Below, one piece after another: positions 36,509 through 45,941 of a DNA stretch of 64,000 nucleotides. The stretch is taken from contig NZ_PYOC01000005.1 of NCBI RefSeq assembly GCF_003026215.1, forward strand, positions 186,001-250,000. The letters run 5' to 3'. Below the pieces are notes generated by a model. It ran no database searches, was not told the origin of the DNA, and saw only the letters and a program-made list of their open reading frames with translations. The DNA comes from Photobacterium indicum (GTDB lineage: Bacteria > Pseudomonadota > Gammaproteobacteria > Enterobacterales > Vibrionaceae). Each line of letters begins with the position of its first letter. The stretch's first letter is position 1. A program made the position numbers and the translations under genes.

Positions 36509-36579
36509 TATATCCAAGTAACCTCAAGATTCTCGCTGAAGTCACTTTGAATCCTGCATCTTGAAGTCGCTTGGGTATA
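36509..36579. repeat. Compact 71-bp copy of the palindromic repeat
   Basis: Starts TATATCCAAGTAACCTCAAG and ends CTTGGGTATA as an inverted repeat. Read on the minus strand, the right half matches the left end of the element at 16781 (TATACCCAAGCGACTTCAAG then ATGCAGGATTCA). It lies in the 364-base spacer before the DUF2750 gene. Confidence 0.75.
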
Positions 36580-36770
36580 AGTATAAAAAAAACTGTTTGA
36601 TACTTTTGTTCAAAGCTTGGAATTTGAGTGATAAATATTCGATAAGACTTATCGTGCTTAGGTAAACGGCAGAAAATGATTAGAAAGGTGCTGGTTTAAC
36701 TTATATCTACCTTATTCATGAAGATTTAGTCGTGCGAATGGTGATTTTTTTGATAAAATAATCACACTAT

Positions 36771-36797
36771 GTGACTGCAATAATGACTTACAGTCAC
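36771..36797. promoter_or_regulatory. Inverted repeat in the DUF2750 promoter region
   Basis: GTGACTG (36771-36777) and CAGTCAC (36791-36797) lie 36 bases upstream of the DUF2750 start, flanked by TCACACTATGTGA. A dyad here may be an operator; the regulator is unknown. Confidence 0.4.
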
Positions 36798-36833
36798 ATC
36801 AAGCCGAAAAGGCACTTTTAAAGAGAGAAAAGA

Positions 36834-37187
36834 ATGACAAAGTTAACTGCAGATATTCAAGCGAACAAAGAACTATTTGTTGCTGAAACGCAAGAAACCC
36901 GCATTGTTTGGGGTCTTTGTAACGAAGATGGTGATTGGTTATCTGTTGAGTCTTCAGAGTTTGAAGATTCAGAAGTTATGCCATTCTGGTCTAGTGAAGC
37001 TGATGCGAAAGTACAGTGTGAAGAAGAGTGGGCTGAATTCACTCCAACAGAGCTTCCACTTGATGTTTTCCTTGAAGATTGGATGATCACTTTATCTGAA
37101 GATGAAGTGCTTGTTGGCCTGAACTGGAACTCTAGCCTAGAAGGCACAGAGACAGAAGCAACAAACGTTGCAAAACTGTATCTTTAA
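36834..37187 (+). CDS. DUF2750 family protein
   Basis: A 117-residue acidic protein resembling DUF2750: a Trp-rich core VWGLCNEDGDWLSVESSE, PFWSSEADAKVQCEEEW, DVFLEDWMI and VGLNWN. No catalytic residues are known for this family and its function is uncharacterised. AGAGAGAAAAG precedes ATG 36834, and a hairpin (37198-37224) follows. Confidence 0.8.
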   Translation: MTKLTADIQANKELFVAETQETRIVWGLCNEDGDWLSVESSEFEDSEVMPFWSSEADAKVQCEEEWAEFTPTELPLDVFLEDWMITLSEDEVLVGLNWNSSLEGTETEATNVAKLYL

Positions 37188-37197
37188 TTGATACTTC

Positions 37198-37224
37198 AAA
37201 GTCGTGCCGATTGGTGCGACTTTG
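37198..37224 (+). terminator. Hairpin after DUF2750 gene
   Basis: AAAGTCG (37198-37204) pairs with CGACTTT (37218-37224) with inner TGCC/GGTG pairing; a weak T-rich stretch follows. Confidence 0.5.
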
Positions 37225-37416
37225 AGCTTATTTTCTAATGCGTTACTCTACTTTTTCTACCCTTCTTTCTAATACCCTCATTCATCGCTATATCCTGTTT
37301 ACTCATATTGTTCACGCAAAGTTACCCTGATGCATTTTTCACAACGCTGTTGATGATTTTATTAATTGATGAATATTGGCTATATTTATAGTGAATCAGC
37401 AAGTGAGGAATGGATT

Positions 37417-37665
37417 ATGGTTCTTTCAGAATGTAAGCGTTTGTTTGCCGATAAAACCTTAGTTGAAGCACATGTTATACATGATTTTTTGAGCGCAGGA
37501 TGGAGCATAAATTTTGTAGATAAATTAGGTAATGATAACCCTCTTACCGATATCTATGGCATTTCATGTAGTTACGATTCATTAGAACAAGCTGAAGATA
37601 AGGTTCATCAAATAGCGAATTGCCCAATATCAATCGATAGCTTATTTCGTTTTACTGATCGTTAG
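37417..37665 (+). CDS. Small hypothetical protein
   Basis: An 82-residue protein. I chose ATG 37417 over 37369 because GAGGA lies about 7 bases upstream. The layout LVEAHVIHDFLSAGWSINFV followed by QAEDKVHQIANCP resembles small DUF2007-like signal-transducing domains (L-E-A-x-x-x-x-x-L then a second helix), but the match is weak. The family is not firmly recognised. Confidence 0.5.
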   Translation: MVLSECKRLFADKTLVEAHVIHDFLSAGWSINFVDKLGNDNPLTDIYGISCSYDSLEQAEDKVHQIANCPISIDSLFRFTDR

Positions 37666-37814
37666 CCATAATGAATCATATAGCTTAATAAGCATGCATT
37701 TACCTTATTCTTTTCGGAGAAGGTAAACTGTGGGTGAAACACCCTATAATCAGGGTGAAATTTTAGAAGACTTACTGATACAATATTGGCATTAGACTAT
37801 TGAGTTGAAGAATC

Positions 37815-38165
37815 ATGCAACAAGAAGAATTTGAAACACTAGTAAAAGATCTATGCCAAAAAGAAACGCTACCTGAAGTACTTGAAACGCTTAAAGCCAG
37901 TGAAGAGCAGGAAGTCGTTGATGCCGCTGTATCATTGACGGGTCAATTCCAGTTAGCTGAAATTGATAATGAAAAGCGTATTTATCACGTTTTTACCCAA
38001 GAAAATGATGATGGTGAAGAAGAAGAGTATGTTGAATGGGTAATGAATGATGGCGATGAAATGCTAAAATTTGTTGCATGGTTCTTCTACATTATGTTTG
38101 AAATTAAGCATAAAGATACATACCAAGTTGTAGGTCGTACTTACCTACAACAAAAGCGTGGCTAA
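37815..38165 (+). CDS. Acidic hypothetical protein
   Basis: A 116-residue, strongly acidic protein with ENDDGEEEEYVEWVMNDGDE in the middle and a hydrophobic aromatic stretch FVAWFFYIMFEI near residue 78-95. TTGAAGAATC precedes ATG 37815 and a clear terminator follows. The family is not recognised. Confidence 0.55.
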   Translation: MQQEEFETLVKDLCQKETLPEVLETLKASEEQEVVDAAVSLTGQFQLAEIDNEKRIYHVFTQENDDGEEEEYVEWVMNDGDEMLKFVAWFFYIMFEIKHKDTYQVVGRTYLQQKRG

Positions 38166-38189
38166 TCGTTACTGCGAATTAGAACATAT

Positions 38190-38220
38190 AAAAATGCCAG
38201 TTTATGACTGGCATTTTTTT
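38190..38220 (+). terminator. Strong intrinsic terminator
   Basis: AAAAATGCCAGT-TTATG-ACTGGCATTTTTTT, a stem of about nine G/C-anchored pairs plus an A/T extension and seven T's. Confidence 0.85.
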
Positions 38221-38381
38221 ATGTAGACCTTAAAAAAATAGTAATGAACTCTGCTGTTATCATTTGTTTTATATCAAAAAGCGGTTGCCAATGACTCATG
38301 CTCATAAATTAAGGGTTGCAAAAAAGAACGTTCGTGCTAAATTCACAGAAGGTTAACATGTGACGATAAAATTGAGCATTG

Positions 38382-38975
38382 ATGAGTAAAGGTCGAGTAA
38401 CACGCGAGCATATACTGAGTACAGCTTTTGAATTAGCAAGTAAGGATGGCTTAGACAGTTTGACGATAGGGCTATTGGCGAAAGCGTCTGGTATGTCAAA
38501 AAGTGGGTTATTCGCACATTTCAATTCAAAAGAAAATTTGCAGGTTGCCGTGCTGGAATATGCGGGTGATTATTTCTCGTTGCATGTTATTCAACCTGCA
38601 AGGTTGGCTGAACCAGAGAATATTGAAAAGAAACTACGATTACTGCTAACAAATTGGCTAAGTTGGAATCAATCGTTTCAAGGTAGTTGCATGTTCCTCG
38701 ATGCGCGTAAAGAGGGTAGGCAAGGCAATGAGATTATTCAAACAACCTTAGATAAGATTACGCGACGTTGGTTAGATTATCTTTGCCATCAAATAGAAAA
38801 AGGGAAGCAAAGCGGTGAGTTAAAAGCTGATCTGGATGCGTGGCAATCGGTATACCGTCTATACGGTATTTACTTAAGCAGCCATCTGTTTCTATCGTTA
38901 GCGTTAGAAACCCCTGAGCGAGACAGATTTTGGTTAGGAATTGAAGACTTATTAGCAGAATGGCGAGCTAAGTAA
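38382..38975 (+). CDS. TetR-family transcriptional regulator
   Basis: A 197-residue protein beginning MSKGRVTREHILSTAFELAS. The HTH is at about residues 25-60 (LTIGLLAKASGMSKSGLFAHFNSKENL) and the C-terminal domain holds WLSWNQSFQGSCMFLDA, found in YxaF/TetR_C-type regulators. It is followed after 73 bases by an alpha/beta hydrolase gene on the same strand, its likely neighbour-target. Confidence 0.9.
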   Translation: MSKGRVTREHILSTAFELASKDGLDSLTIGLLAKASGMSKSGLFAHFNSKENLQVAVLEYAGDYFSLHVIQPARLAEPENIEKKLRLLLTNWLSWNQSFQGSCMFLDARKEGRQGNEIIQTTLDKITRRWLDYLCHQIEKGKQSGELKADLDAWQSVYRLYGIYLSSHLFLSLALETPERDRFWLGIEDLLAEWRAK

Positions 38976-39048
38976 GCTTGGTATTTTTGTATCTTCTGTT
39001 TCATTATTTACAATAAAAAAGCACGTTCGTTCTATTATGGAGAAGACA

Positions 39049-39903
39049 ATGAGCAGCAAAATTTATTTTAGTCAAAGTAAGCGCTTTAATGTACGTAAAA
39101 ATATGGTAAACATGACAACGCGTTTGCATCATGTGCTTGCCCCAAAACATGCTAAAAAAACAGCTAGAAAGATTTTGCTGACGCCAGTTCGTAGCCGTCA
39201 ACCAAGCTCTTTACCTGAGAGCCTACTTAAGAAACTGGTAGAAACATCTGAAGGTAAAATGATGACTTATCAGCTAGGTTCTGGCCCTATATGGGTGCTT
39301 GGACATGGCTGGTCTGGTTCGGCGAGTCAGTTCTTTCCTTTAATGGAACACATTGCAGCATCTGGCTATACGGCCATTGCTTTCGATAATCCTGCTCATG
39401 GTCAAAGTGAAGGTATCTATGGGCACTTACCGGGCTTTATAAAAGCATTTGATGGCGTACTGGATGCGTTAGAAGAACCTATTGCGGGTGTGGTTGCACA
39501 CAGTATGGGGGGCGCGATGATTTTAGAAAGCCGACATAGCGCCTTAGAAGGTAAACCTGTTTTACTTGTAGCACCAGTGCTGAATTACGCGGAAAATTTA
39601 GTCACCATGGTTGAGCGTTCTGGGTATTCAAGTAAGTTATTCAATGAGCTGATTGATGATATTGCTGTTGAATATCAATGCCCATTTGATTCTATTAACC
39701 CTTTTGTTCGTTTGGAAAGCCGCCAATCATCAGCAATTATTGTGCATGACAAAGCGGATAAGTTTGCTTCTTTTGAACAGTCACAACAAGCCAGTGAAAT
39801 GCAGCATGTAGAGTTGTTTGCGACAGAAGGGCTAGGGCATGGTCGTATTTTGAAAAGCCCTCCTTTGCTCGCGGCGTTTGATAAAATAACTCAAAGTGCT
39901 TAG
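39049..39903 (+). CDS. Alpha/beta hydrolase
   Basis: A 284-residue hydrolase; ATG 39049 has GGAG 6 bases upstream. The oxyanion-side motif is LGHGWSGSASQF, the nucleophile elbow is AHSMGGAMI with Ser, and the catalytic His is in EGLGHGRIL near the C-terminus, with Asp in VHDKADKF. Substrate unknown; an esterase or lipase-like role is possible. It probably responds to the TetR gene upstream. A strong terminator follows. Confidence 0.85.
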   Translation: MSSKIYFSQSKRFNVRKNMVNMTTRLHHVLAPKHAKKTARKILLTPVRSRQPSSLPESLLKKLVETSEGKMMTYQLGSGPIWVLGHGWSGSASQFFPLMEHIAASGYTAIAFDNPAHGQSEGIYGHLPGFIKAFDGVLDALEEPIAGVVAHSMGGAMILESRHSALEGKPVLLVAPVLNYAENLVTMVERSGYSSKLFNELIDDIAVEYQCPFDSINPFVRLESRQSSAIIVHDKADKFASFEQSQQASEMQHVELFATEGLGHGRILKSPPLLAAFDKITQSA

Positions 39904-39932
39904 TTTTCTCAGGGCGGGACAGTGCTAGAAAC

Positions 39933-39962
39933 AAAAAGAGCACCTCGAAGGTGCTCTTTTTT
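39933..39962. terminator. Bidirectional terminator
   Basis: AAAAAGAGCACC-TCGAA-GGTGCTCTTTTTT between the convergent hydrolase and acyltransferase genes. Confidence 0.85.
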
Positions 39963-39986
39963 ATATACGTTGTATGAAGCGTTAAA

Positions 39987-40736
39987 TTAATTTGTTTTTG
40001 CAGGTACTTCTACTTTACTCATTGCATATCGTTCGACTTCAACATCTAATTCTGCAATTTTCTCAGCCATAAGTGTGTGACAGTGATCTGCTAACTCTCG
40101 TGCATTTTTAAACTGTGTGACATCAATAGGCGCTAACATTTCTGTAATTGCAATGCCGTTGTCACGACGATTTAAGTCTATTTTGTTATGTGTTGTACTG
40201 GTACACATTGGCACAATTGGTACGCCAGCTTCAATCGCCATGCGAAATGCCCCAGTTTTAAAAGGCAGTAAGCCTCTACCTTTGCTACGTGTACCTTCAG
40301 GGTACATCCACACCGATAGGTTGCGGTTACGAATAGCTTCAGCGACTTGTTGTATAGTATTTCGTGCTTTCGATTTGTTTTCACGATCGAGCAGAATATT
40401 ACCTGTGATCCAATATAGCTGACCAAAGAAAGGAACCCACAAAAGGCTTTTTTTCCCAATTGATACTGTTCGTGGTCTTAACATGCCAGGATCAGTCACA
40501 AAATCGAATATACTTTGATGGTTAGAAATGTAAACACTGTTGCCTACATTCTCAGCGTTTTTTAAGCCACGTGTTTCAACACGTACTCCAACAATTTTCT
40601 GTAATAGATTAAACCAACGGCAAAAGAAATACACATGCTTTGGATTGCGTGGGCTAAATATGCAATAAACCAAAGCAACAAGTGTCATGAAAATAATAAA
40701 GATTGCCGCAGTAAATAGGCGGATGAAAGAAAGCAC
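39987..40736 (-). CDS. plsC: 1-acyl-sn-glycerol-3-phosphate acyltransferase (PlsC)
   Basis: A 249-residue acyltransferase with the H-x4-D motif ISNHQSIFDF, the phosphate-binding MYPEGTRSKGRGLLPFKTGAF, and a hydrophobic N-terminus (residues 2-27). It adds an acyl chain to lysophosphatidate to make phosphatidate at the inner membrane. The start is GTG 40736, with AAGGAG 5 bases upstream. It is monocistronic and convergent with the hydrolase gene. Confidence 0.9.
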   Translation of the reverse strand: MLSFIRLFTAAIFIIFMTLVALVYCIFSPRNPKHVYFFCRWFNLLQKIVGVRVETRGLKNAENVGNSVYISNHQSIFDFVTDPGMLRPRTVSIGKKSLLWVPFFGQLYWITGNILLDRENKSKARNTIQQVAEAIRNRNLSVWMYPEGTRSKGRGLLPFKTGAFRMAIEAGVPIVPMCTSTTHNKIDLNRRDNGIAITEMLAPIDVTQFKNARELADHCHTLMAEKIAELDVEVERYAMSKVEVPAKTN

Positions 40737-41209
40737 AAAAACTCCTTTGTATCAAACAGTTGCTTCGATATGTCGTGAATGATAAATGTCACTCAAACGT
40801 TCTACTTTACAGAATAGGTCTAAAAAGCGATTGACTCAATTTCACAAAAATACAACAAATCAAAACTAAATTCAAAATTGGTGTAGAAAAACGGCAGCTA
40901 TTAATTATTTATTTCAGATATTGATCAATAGCAAACTATCGTTTCAAAAACATACGACATTATGAATGCTATTCGATTAGATAGCTAGTGATGAGGTAGC
41001 TCGCATAATAAATCAGTTTTTTTTGAGTGGTATATGAGCGAGTTAGTGTTTCTACTCTAGGGTAAAGGTTAACTCACCCTAAAAATGACTTTAATGACCA
41101 GATGAATGGCTTAATTAATCATCGCAACTTTAGCGATGGCTAGAGTATCGCCGAGGCTGTCTGCAAAAGTAAAGCTGATAGGTTTTTTCGTGCTGAATTT
41201 CAGTAGAAC
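40737..41209. other. Spacer without a recognisable gene
   Basis: About 470 AT-rich bases between plsC and the GNAT gene (both minus strand). I see no open frame of interest, no repeat copy and no clear hairpin; it should hold the plsC promoter. Confidence 0.3.
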
Positions 41210-41689
41210 CTATATGAATATTTTAACCATGTTGTAGCGCTCAAATTCAATGCCATTTCTCAGTGATATTTCAGTATCTATGACTTCAAACCCCAGCTTC
41301 TCGAATAACCCTTTAGATACTTTACTCGCAGTGACGCTTAAACATTTTTGTTGATTATCTTGTGCGATATTTTCTAGTTGTTTATAGATCGTTGTTCCAA
41401 CTCCTGCACGTGAATATTCCGGTAACACATACAGTAAAGTGACGTAGTCTGTTGGGTAAAGCTGACCGAACCCGAGGATCTCACCGCAATCTGATATTGC
41501 TACATACGTATCTCCATTGAAAAGCATGGTTTTAAATTCATCAAAATATTGAACAGGGTAATCTGCCCACATCTGTACTTGTTGTTCGGTGTACTGTGTT
41601 TTACCTAAAATCAGTGCTGCTTGTGTGTATATATGGGCTAGTCTTTTTGTATCAGAGGGGTTATATGGGCGTAAAGTGACTGTCGTCAT
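41210..41689 (-). CDS. GNAT-family N-acetyltransferase
   Basis: A 159-residue GNAT protein with TLRPYNPSDTKRLAHIYTQA at the N-terminus, the acetyl-CoA loop YSRAGVGTTIYKQLE and the final SKGLFEKLGFEV. Typical of small-molecule acetyltransferases; the substrate cannot be read from sequence. It stands alone. Confidence 0.85.
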   Translation of the reverse strand: MTTVTLRPYNPSDTKRLAHIYTQAALILGKTQYTEQQVQMWADYPVQYFDEFKTMLFNGDTYVAISDCGEILGFGQLYPTDYVTLLYVLPEYSRAGVGTTIYKQLENIAQDNQQKCLSVTASKVSKGLFEKLGFEVIDTEISLRNGIEFERYNMVKIFI

Positions 41690-41827
41690 GCATACCTACT
41701 ATCTTGATGAATAGAGCGTTATCGATAGCACTAATAGCTAATCTATTCCATAATATCATCCAAAAATAGATGCTTAAAATAATAATTATGCACGATAAAA
41801 TTTTAATTTAAAGGTTTGGGATAAATC

Positions 41828-42334
41828 GTGAAGAGTCGCTATTACACAATATTTATAGGCATGATGCTGACCACGATCGTGGGGTGTTCTTCGTCTGAAA
41901 CAACAAAAGCTGATCTATCAACATCTGAACTCGATTCTGTTATGGCAAAACACACTGCTAAAGTTGATGCCAATGACATTGATTTTACGAATGTTTATGA
42001 TGTTTGGAAAGGTACGCCATATAGGCTAGGTGGCAATACTAAACGTGGAATTGATTGTTCTGCGTTTGTACAGGTCGGTTATTCTTCTGTGTATGAAAAG
42101 GTGCTACCTCGTACAACCTCAGAGCAGGTAAAACTGGGTCGCTATGTTGCTGTCGCGAATGCAAAAGAAGGTGACTTAATCTTTTTTAAGACTGGATATA
42201 CAACACGCCATGTAGGTATCTATTTGGGTGGGGCTGAATTCTTACATGCGTCTACATCGCGAGGGGTTATGATCTCTCGATTAGACAATCCGTACTGGAG
42301 CCGCAAGTTCTGGCAAATACGGCGTATTAATTAA
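41828..42334 (+). CDS. NlpC/P60 lipoprotein endopeptidase (MepS/Spr-like)
   Basis: A 168-residue lipoprotein: signal peptide with lipobox TIVGC (Cys20) then an NlpC/P60 domain with catalytic Cys77 in GIDCSAFVQ, His128 in RHVGIYLGG and His140 in FLHAST. This class cuts peptidoglycan cross-links in the periplasm, similar to MepS. The start is GTG 41828 with GGGA 6 bases upstream. It is monocistronic. Confidence 0.9.
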   Translation: MKSRYYTIFIGMMLTTIVGCSSSETTKADLSTSELDSVMAKHTAKVDANDIDFTNVYDVWKGTPYRLGGNTKRGIDCSAFVQVGYSSVYEKVLPRTTSEQVKLGRYVAVANAKEGDLIFFKTGYTTRHVGIYLGGAEFLHASTSRGVMISRLDNPYWSRKFWQIRRIN

Positions 42335-42508
42335 GTTGTACTGAACGTAGCATTGATAATGCCCAGTCTAAATATTGGATAATTAATTCGCGAAAAAGCG
42401 GCTCAGCCTCCATACTTTTCCTGTGACCAGAATACTGAGCATTACTAATTATCTTGGCATCAATTAAGCAGGGTAAATAGCGCCAGTATATATTCTGAGG
42501 AGGTAATC

Positions 42509-43027
42509 ATGGCCATGGCAATCTCTATCGGGCAATATCTCAATAGTCGTAATATTGACTTTAGCCTTACACATCATCGTCATACTGATACGTCTTTTAG
42601 CTCAGCTGTTTCAGCGCACGTGCCTACAACACAAGTCGCAAAGGCAGTTATGCTAATTGATCAGAATAACGAATATTTGATGGCAGTTGTTCCATCAAAT
42701 CGTCGAGTAATGATCGATAAGATTAACCGTATGACTGGTAAGCAATATTTACTTGTTAGTGAACATGAGCTATCGAATGTTTTCCAAGATTGCGAACCGG
42801 GTGCTGTACCCACATTAGGTCAAGCATACCAAGTGGGTATGTTGGTTGATGATATGTTGTTAGAGCAAGATGAGATTTATTTAGAATCGGGAGATCATGA
42901 GAACTTGATTCATTTAGATCGTAAGCAGTTTCATAAAGCGATGCAAAATGTTCAGCACCAAAATATTAGCGGTTATCGGATGATTCCGTCTCAAGAGCAT
43001 GAAGGTCGTCACTGGGATTGGGAGTGA
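42509..43027 (+). CDS. YbaK/EbsC-domain protein (aminoacyl-tRNA deacylase-like)
   Basis: A 172-residue protein with the YbaK/ProX fold: IDFSLTHHRHTDTSFSSAV, QVAKAVMLIDQNNEYLMAVVPSNRRV, and EPGAVPTLGQAYQVGMLVDD. These domains remove mis-attached amino acids from tRNA. GGAGG lies 5 bases before ATG 42509. The specific tRNA or amino acid is unknown. Confidence 0.85.
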   Translation: MAMAISIGQYLNSRNIDFSLTHHRHTDTSFSSAVSAHVPTTQVAKAVMLIDQNNEYLMAVVPSNRRVMIDKINRMTGKQYLLVSEHELSNVFQDCEPGAVPTLGQAYQVGMLVDDMLLEQDEIYLESGDHENLIHLDRKQFHKAMQNVQHQNISGYRMIPSQEHEGRHWDWE

Positions 43028-43087
43028 ATAGTCGATGATATAGTTACCTAATACTTATTCATGACTAGTTATCTGATTCGCTATAAA

Positions 43088-43122
43088 AAACACCCGATCA
43101 ACTGTACGTTTACCGGGTGTTT
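43088..43122. terminator. Terminator between convergent YbaK and scsD genes
   Basis: AAACACCCG (43088-43096) pairs with CGGGTGTTT (43114-43122), with an A-tract giving U's on the minus strand after scsD. Confidence 0.7.
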
Positions 43123-43157
43123 CCATATTAAGATCTACCGCTCTTCGTCAATAAAAC

Positions 43158-43727
43158 CTAAGCGAACAACATCCGTAACCACAATCCTGGTGGTGTCGAC
43201 ACCCCTGTTGTGATGAATGATATTTCACCGTCTTTAATGATAACGATACTTGGCGTTGCTGATACTCCCCAAGATCGGCTTATGTTTCCTTTATCATCGT
43301 TGATAACAGGAAAGGTATAGCCACTGTTATCCATAAAGGCATTTATTCGCCGATTATCACCCGATGTTATGGCGACGGATACTACATTAAAATGATCACT
43401 CATCCAGTTTACGGTGGGGGAAACAAATTTACATGCCGGGCACCACGTAGCCCAGAAATACAGCAATACTGGCTTCTCGTAACTCATCGCTTTTAAATCG
43501 ATAGTTTCATCGTTAATGGTTTGAGTTATCAGTTCTGGTACTTCATTTGATGGCATGTCTCCACTACGCCAAATGTCTAGCCCTGTACTGAAAATAGTCA
43601 ATATCGCAATAAACATAACAGCTTCTTTTAGCCAGTGGCGTATCCCTTTCGCTTTGTTTTTCTTGTCTTTATTCTCAGTTTTTTTCTGAGGTATTTTAGG
43701 TGATGCGTTTCCGTTCAATTCTGACAT
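43158..43727 (-). CDS. scsD: Membrane-anchored thioredoxin-like protein ScsD
   Basis: A 189-residue protein: a basic cytoplasmic tail, one membrane segment (AVMFIAILTIFSTGLDIW, about residues 36-53), then a periplasmic thioredoxin domain with Cys96 and Cys99 in FWATWCPACKFV and a cis-Pro in SATPSIVI. It resembles ScsD/TlpA-type protein disulfide oxidoreductases of the suppressor-of-copper-sensitivity system. It follows scsB by 10 bases; AGGTG precedes ATG 43727. Confidence 0.85.
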   Translation of the reverse strand: MSELNGNASPKIPQKKTENKDKKNKAKGIRHWLKEAVMFIAILTIFSTGLDIWRSGDMPSNEVPELITQTINDETIDLKAMSYEKPVLLYFWATWCPACKFVSPTVNWMSDHFNVVSVAITSGDNRRINAFMDNSGYTFPVINDDKGNISRSWGVSATPSIVIIKDGEISFITTGVSTPPGLWLRMLFA

Positions 43728-43737
43728 GTATTCACCT

Positions 43738-45873
43738 TTAGCTATTATTCGCCTGAGCTGAAATCACAGCATTAGATGAACCATTCGCGACACGAATGGC
43801 ATTTAATACATCATCTGAATTTAAAATCACAGGTAATTGGATCCCTAGTGGTGCGCCTGGGCCATAAACAATATTAAATGGCACACCAAAGCGACCGTAA
43901 GACTGCAAGAAGCCTGTTACATAATCTGATGGCTTCGTCCAATCACCACGCATTAATAGCATGTTCTCTTCGCCAAGTGTTGAATAAACTGGCTCTTGAA
44001 GTAATACACCAATCTTGTTGGCTTTGCAGGTAATACACCAGTCGGCAGTTACATCGACAAAAACTGTTTTACCTTGGCTAACAGCACGTGCTATTTCATC
44101 TGTTTGCAACGGTACCCAAGCATGATCTGCAGGCAGTGGCGTTGCCCAATGATCTGCGGTTACGCTACCTAGAATCATACCGCCAGCAGAACCAAAGATT
44201 AAGAATGCGAGCGTGAAGATAACAGGCTTGCGTCCTTTGACGTTACCTAAGCGCCATAACAACAGTGCTATTAAACTAAGACCGATTAACCAAACTAAAC
44301 CTGTACTTAAGAAACTGGTCATTAACGAGAGTAACCAAATGCTGGTGGCAAGCATCATTAAACCAAACAAGGTTTTTACTTTGTCCATCCATTTACCAGG
44401 CTTCGGCATTATTTGAGCCAACCGTGGGAACAAGGCAATCAGCAACCAAGGGGCTGCCATGCCAACTGCCAGAGCGGTAAAGATAGCAAATAGGGTGATA
44501 TAATTAGCCCCTAGTGCAAACGCAACGGCAGTGCCCAAGAAAGGCGCACTACATGGGGTGGCGAGCAAGGTTGCAAACATACCTTGAACGAAATGTCCGG
44601 TATGTGAGTTATCACCGCGAGTTGCTAACCATGTATTCGCATTACTTGATAAGCGAATTTCAAATAGCCCCAACATGTTTGCAGCGAACAAACCCGTGAT
44701 GAGAATCATGGCACCAATAAAGTACGGATTTTGAAACTGGATACCCCAGCCTAAAGCTTGCCCCGATACTTTTAGTATTACGAGAAAGCCTGCAATTAAC
44801 CAAAAAGACGTTAAAATACCTGCTGCTGATGCTAAAAATTGTGTACGAATTTGGCGCTTTTGTAGCCCTTCAGCTGATATTACACTACTTAGTTTCATGC
44901 CTAAAACGGGCAGTACGCATGGCATGATGTTAAGAATCAATCCACCTAATAAGGCGATGCCAATAATTTTGAGTAGGCTGGTATTGGCAGCCATCGGTAT
45001 AATTTGATTGGTTGCTGTTGCTGAAAGTTCAACGGCCATATTCTCATCACTGATTGTGACAGCCATCTCTTCATTGAGTAATTCCGGATCACCAAACCAG
45101 CTTGATGCACTCATAGTTGCGATCATTTGATTATCGTTAATGGCGATCTTTGGGGCTAAAAACGATGTGTCTTTTACATTCTGAGATTGGCCATCAATAA
45201 ATACATCTGGTTTGTTCCAGCCTGCTGTATTCGTTGCTACAACAGTAAGTTCTTTCTTTGCTTGGTTCCATGAAATCATGTCTAGAGACACGGCTTGTGA
45301 TGTCTTTGGAACTTGGCTCATACCTTGATTAAAGACATGCATTGCGTTGGTTGATAACGGTAAATTAGCTGGCGTGAAATCCAATACCAACTCGTAATCT
45401 GTCAGAACACAAATGCTTGTACATGACGACATAGTCAATTTACCCGAAAGGAAAACAGGCTTGTTCATATTATTAATATGGAAAGTCATCGGAAAGATAA
45501 CGTGTTCTTTATAACCAAGCGTTTCAACGCCTAAAAATTCATAGCGCTTTGGCATTGGCCATTGCCAATCTACAGTATCGAGGTTATTGGATAGTTCCCA
45601 ATCAACCTTTGGCGCTATGCCTCCTTCACCAGGTGAACGCCAATAGGTTTTCCAGTCGGTATCTAGTTTGACTTCTAAAAAGCCTTCTACTGTTTTGGCT
45701 TCAAGATCTTTTTGCCCAGTAAGCATTAAGCGAACTTCAAGCGGGGGGTGCATCGGGTTTACTAACCAACCAGTGCTTTCATCTGATGCATTGGCTGTAA
45801 GTGAGAAAAGTGCGAGAAACGACGCACTGATCAATATGAACAGTGAAACATAAGAGTTGAATATTTTTTTCAA
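43738..45873 (-). CDS. scsB: DsbD-like reductase ScsB
   Basis: A 711-residue protein. I chose TTG 45873 because GGAG lies 7 bases upstream and the protein then begins with a proper signal peptide (KKIFNSYVSLFILISASFLA to ANA). It has a periplasmic N-terminal domain (DsbD-alpha type, with Cys in SSCTSICVLTDYE), a membrane core with NIMPCVLPVLGMK and ATPCSAPFLGTA, and a C-terminal thioredoxin domain with DVTADWCITCKANK. It carries electrons across the membrane to ScsD or another partner. ScsA and ScsC genes are not next to it. Confidence 0.9.
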   Translation of the reverse strand: MKKIFNSYVSLFILISASFLALFSLTANASDESTGWLVNPMHPPLEVRLMLTGQKDLEAKTVEGFLEVKLDTDWKTYWRSPGEGGIAPKVDWELSNNLDTVDWQWPMPKRYEFLGVETLGYKEHVIFPMTFHINNMNKPVFLSGKLTMSSCTSICVLTDYELVLDFTPANLPLSTNAMHVFNQGMSQVPKTSQAVSLDMISWNQAKKELTVVATNTAGWNKPDVFIDGQSQNVKDTSFLAPKIAINDNQMIATMSASSWFGDPELLNEEMAVTISDENMAVELSATATNQIIPMAANTSLLKIIGIALLGGLILNIMPCVLPVLGMKLSSVISAEGLQKRQIRTQFLASAAGILTSFWLIAGFLVILKVSGQALGWGIQFQNPYFIGAMILITGLFAANMLGLFEIRLSSNANTWLATRGDNSHTGHFVQGMFATLLATPCSAPFLGTAVAFALGANYITLFAIFTALAVGMAAPWLLIALFPRLAQIMPKPGKWMDKVKTLFGLMMLATSIWLLSLMTSFLSTGLVWLIGLSLIALLLWRLGNVKGRKPVIFTLAFLIFGSAGGMILGSVTADHWATPLPADHAWVPLQTDEIARAVSQGKTVFVDVTADWCITCKANKIGVLLQEPVYSTLGEENMLLMRGDWTKPSDYVTGFLQSYGRFGVPFNIVYGPGAPLGIQLPVILNSDDVLNAIRVANGSSNAVISAQANNS

Positions 45874-45941
45874 GGTGGATCTCCAATAAACGCTAAAACA
45901 AATCATGTTGGCTTTTGCCAGATGTAGAAATGCCTGAGGGT

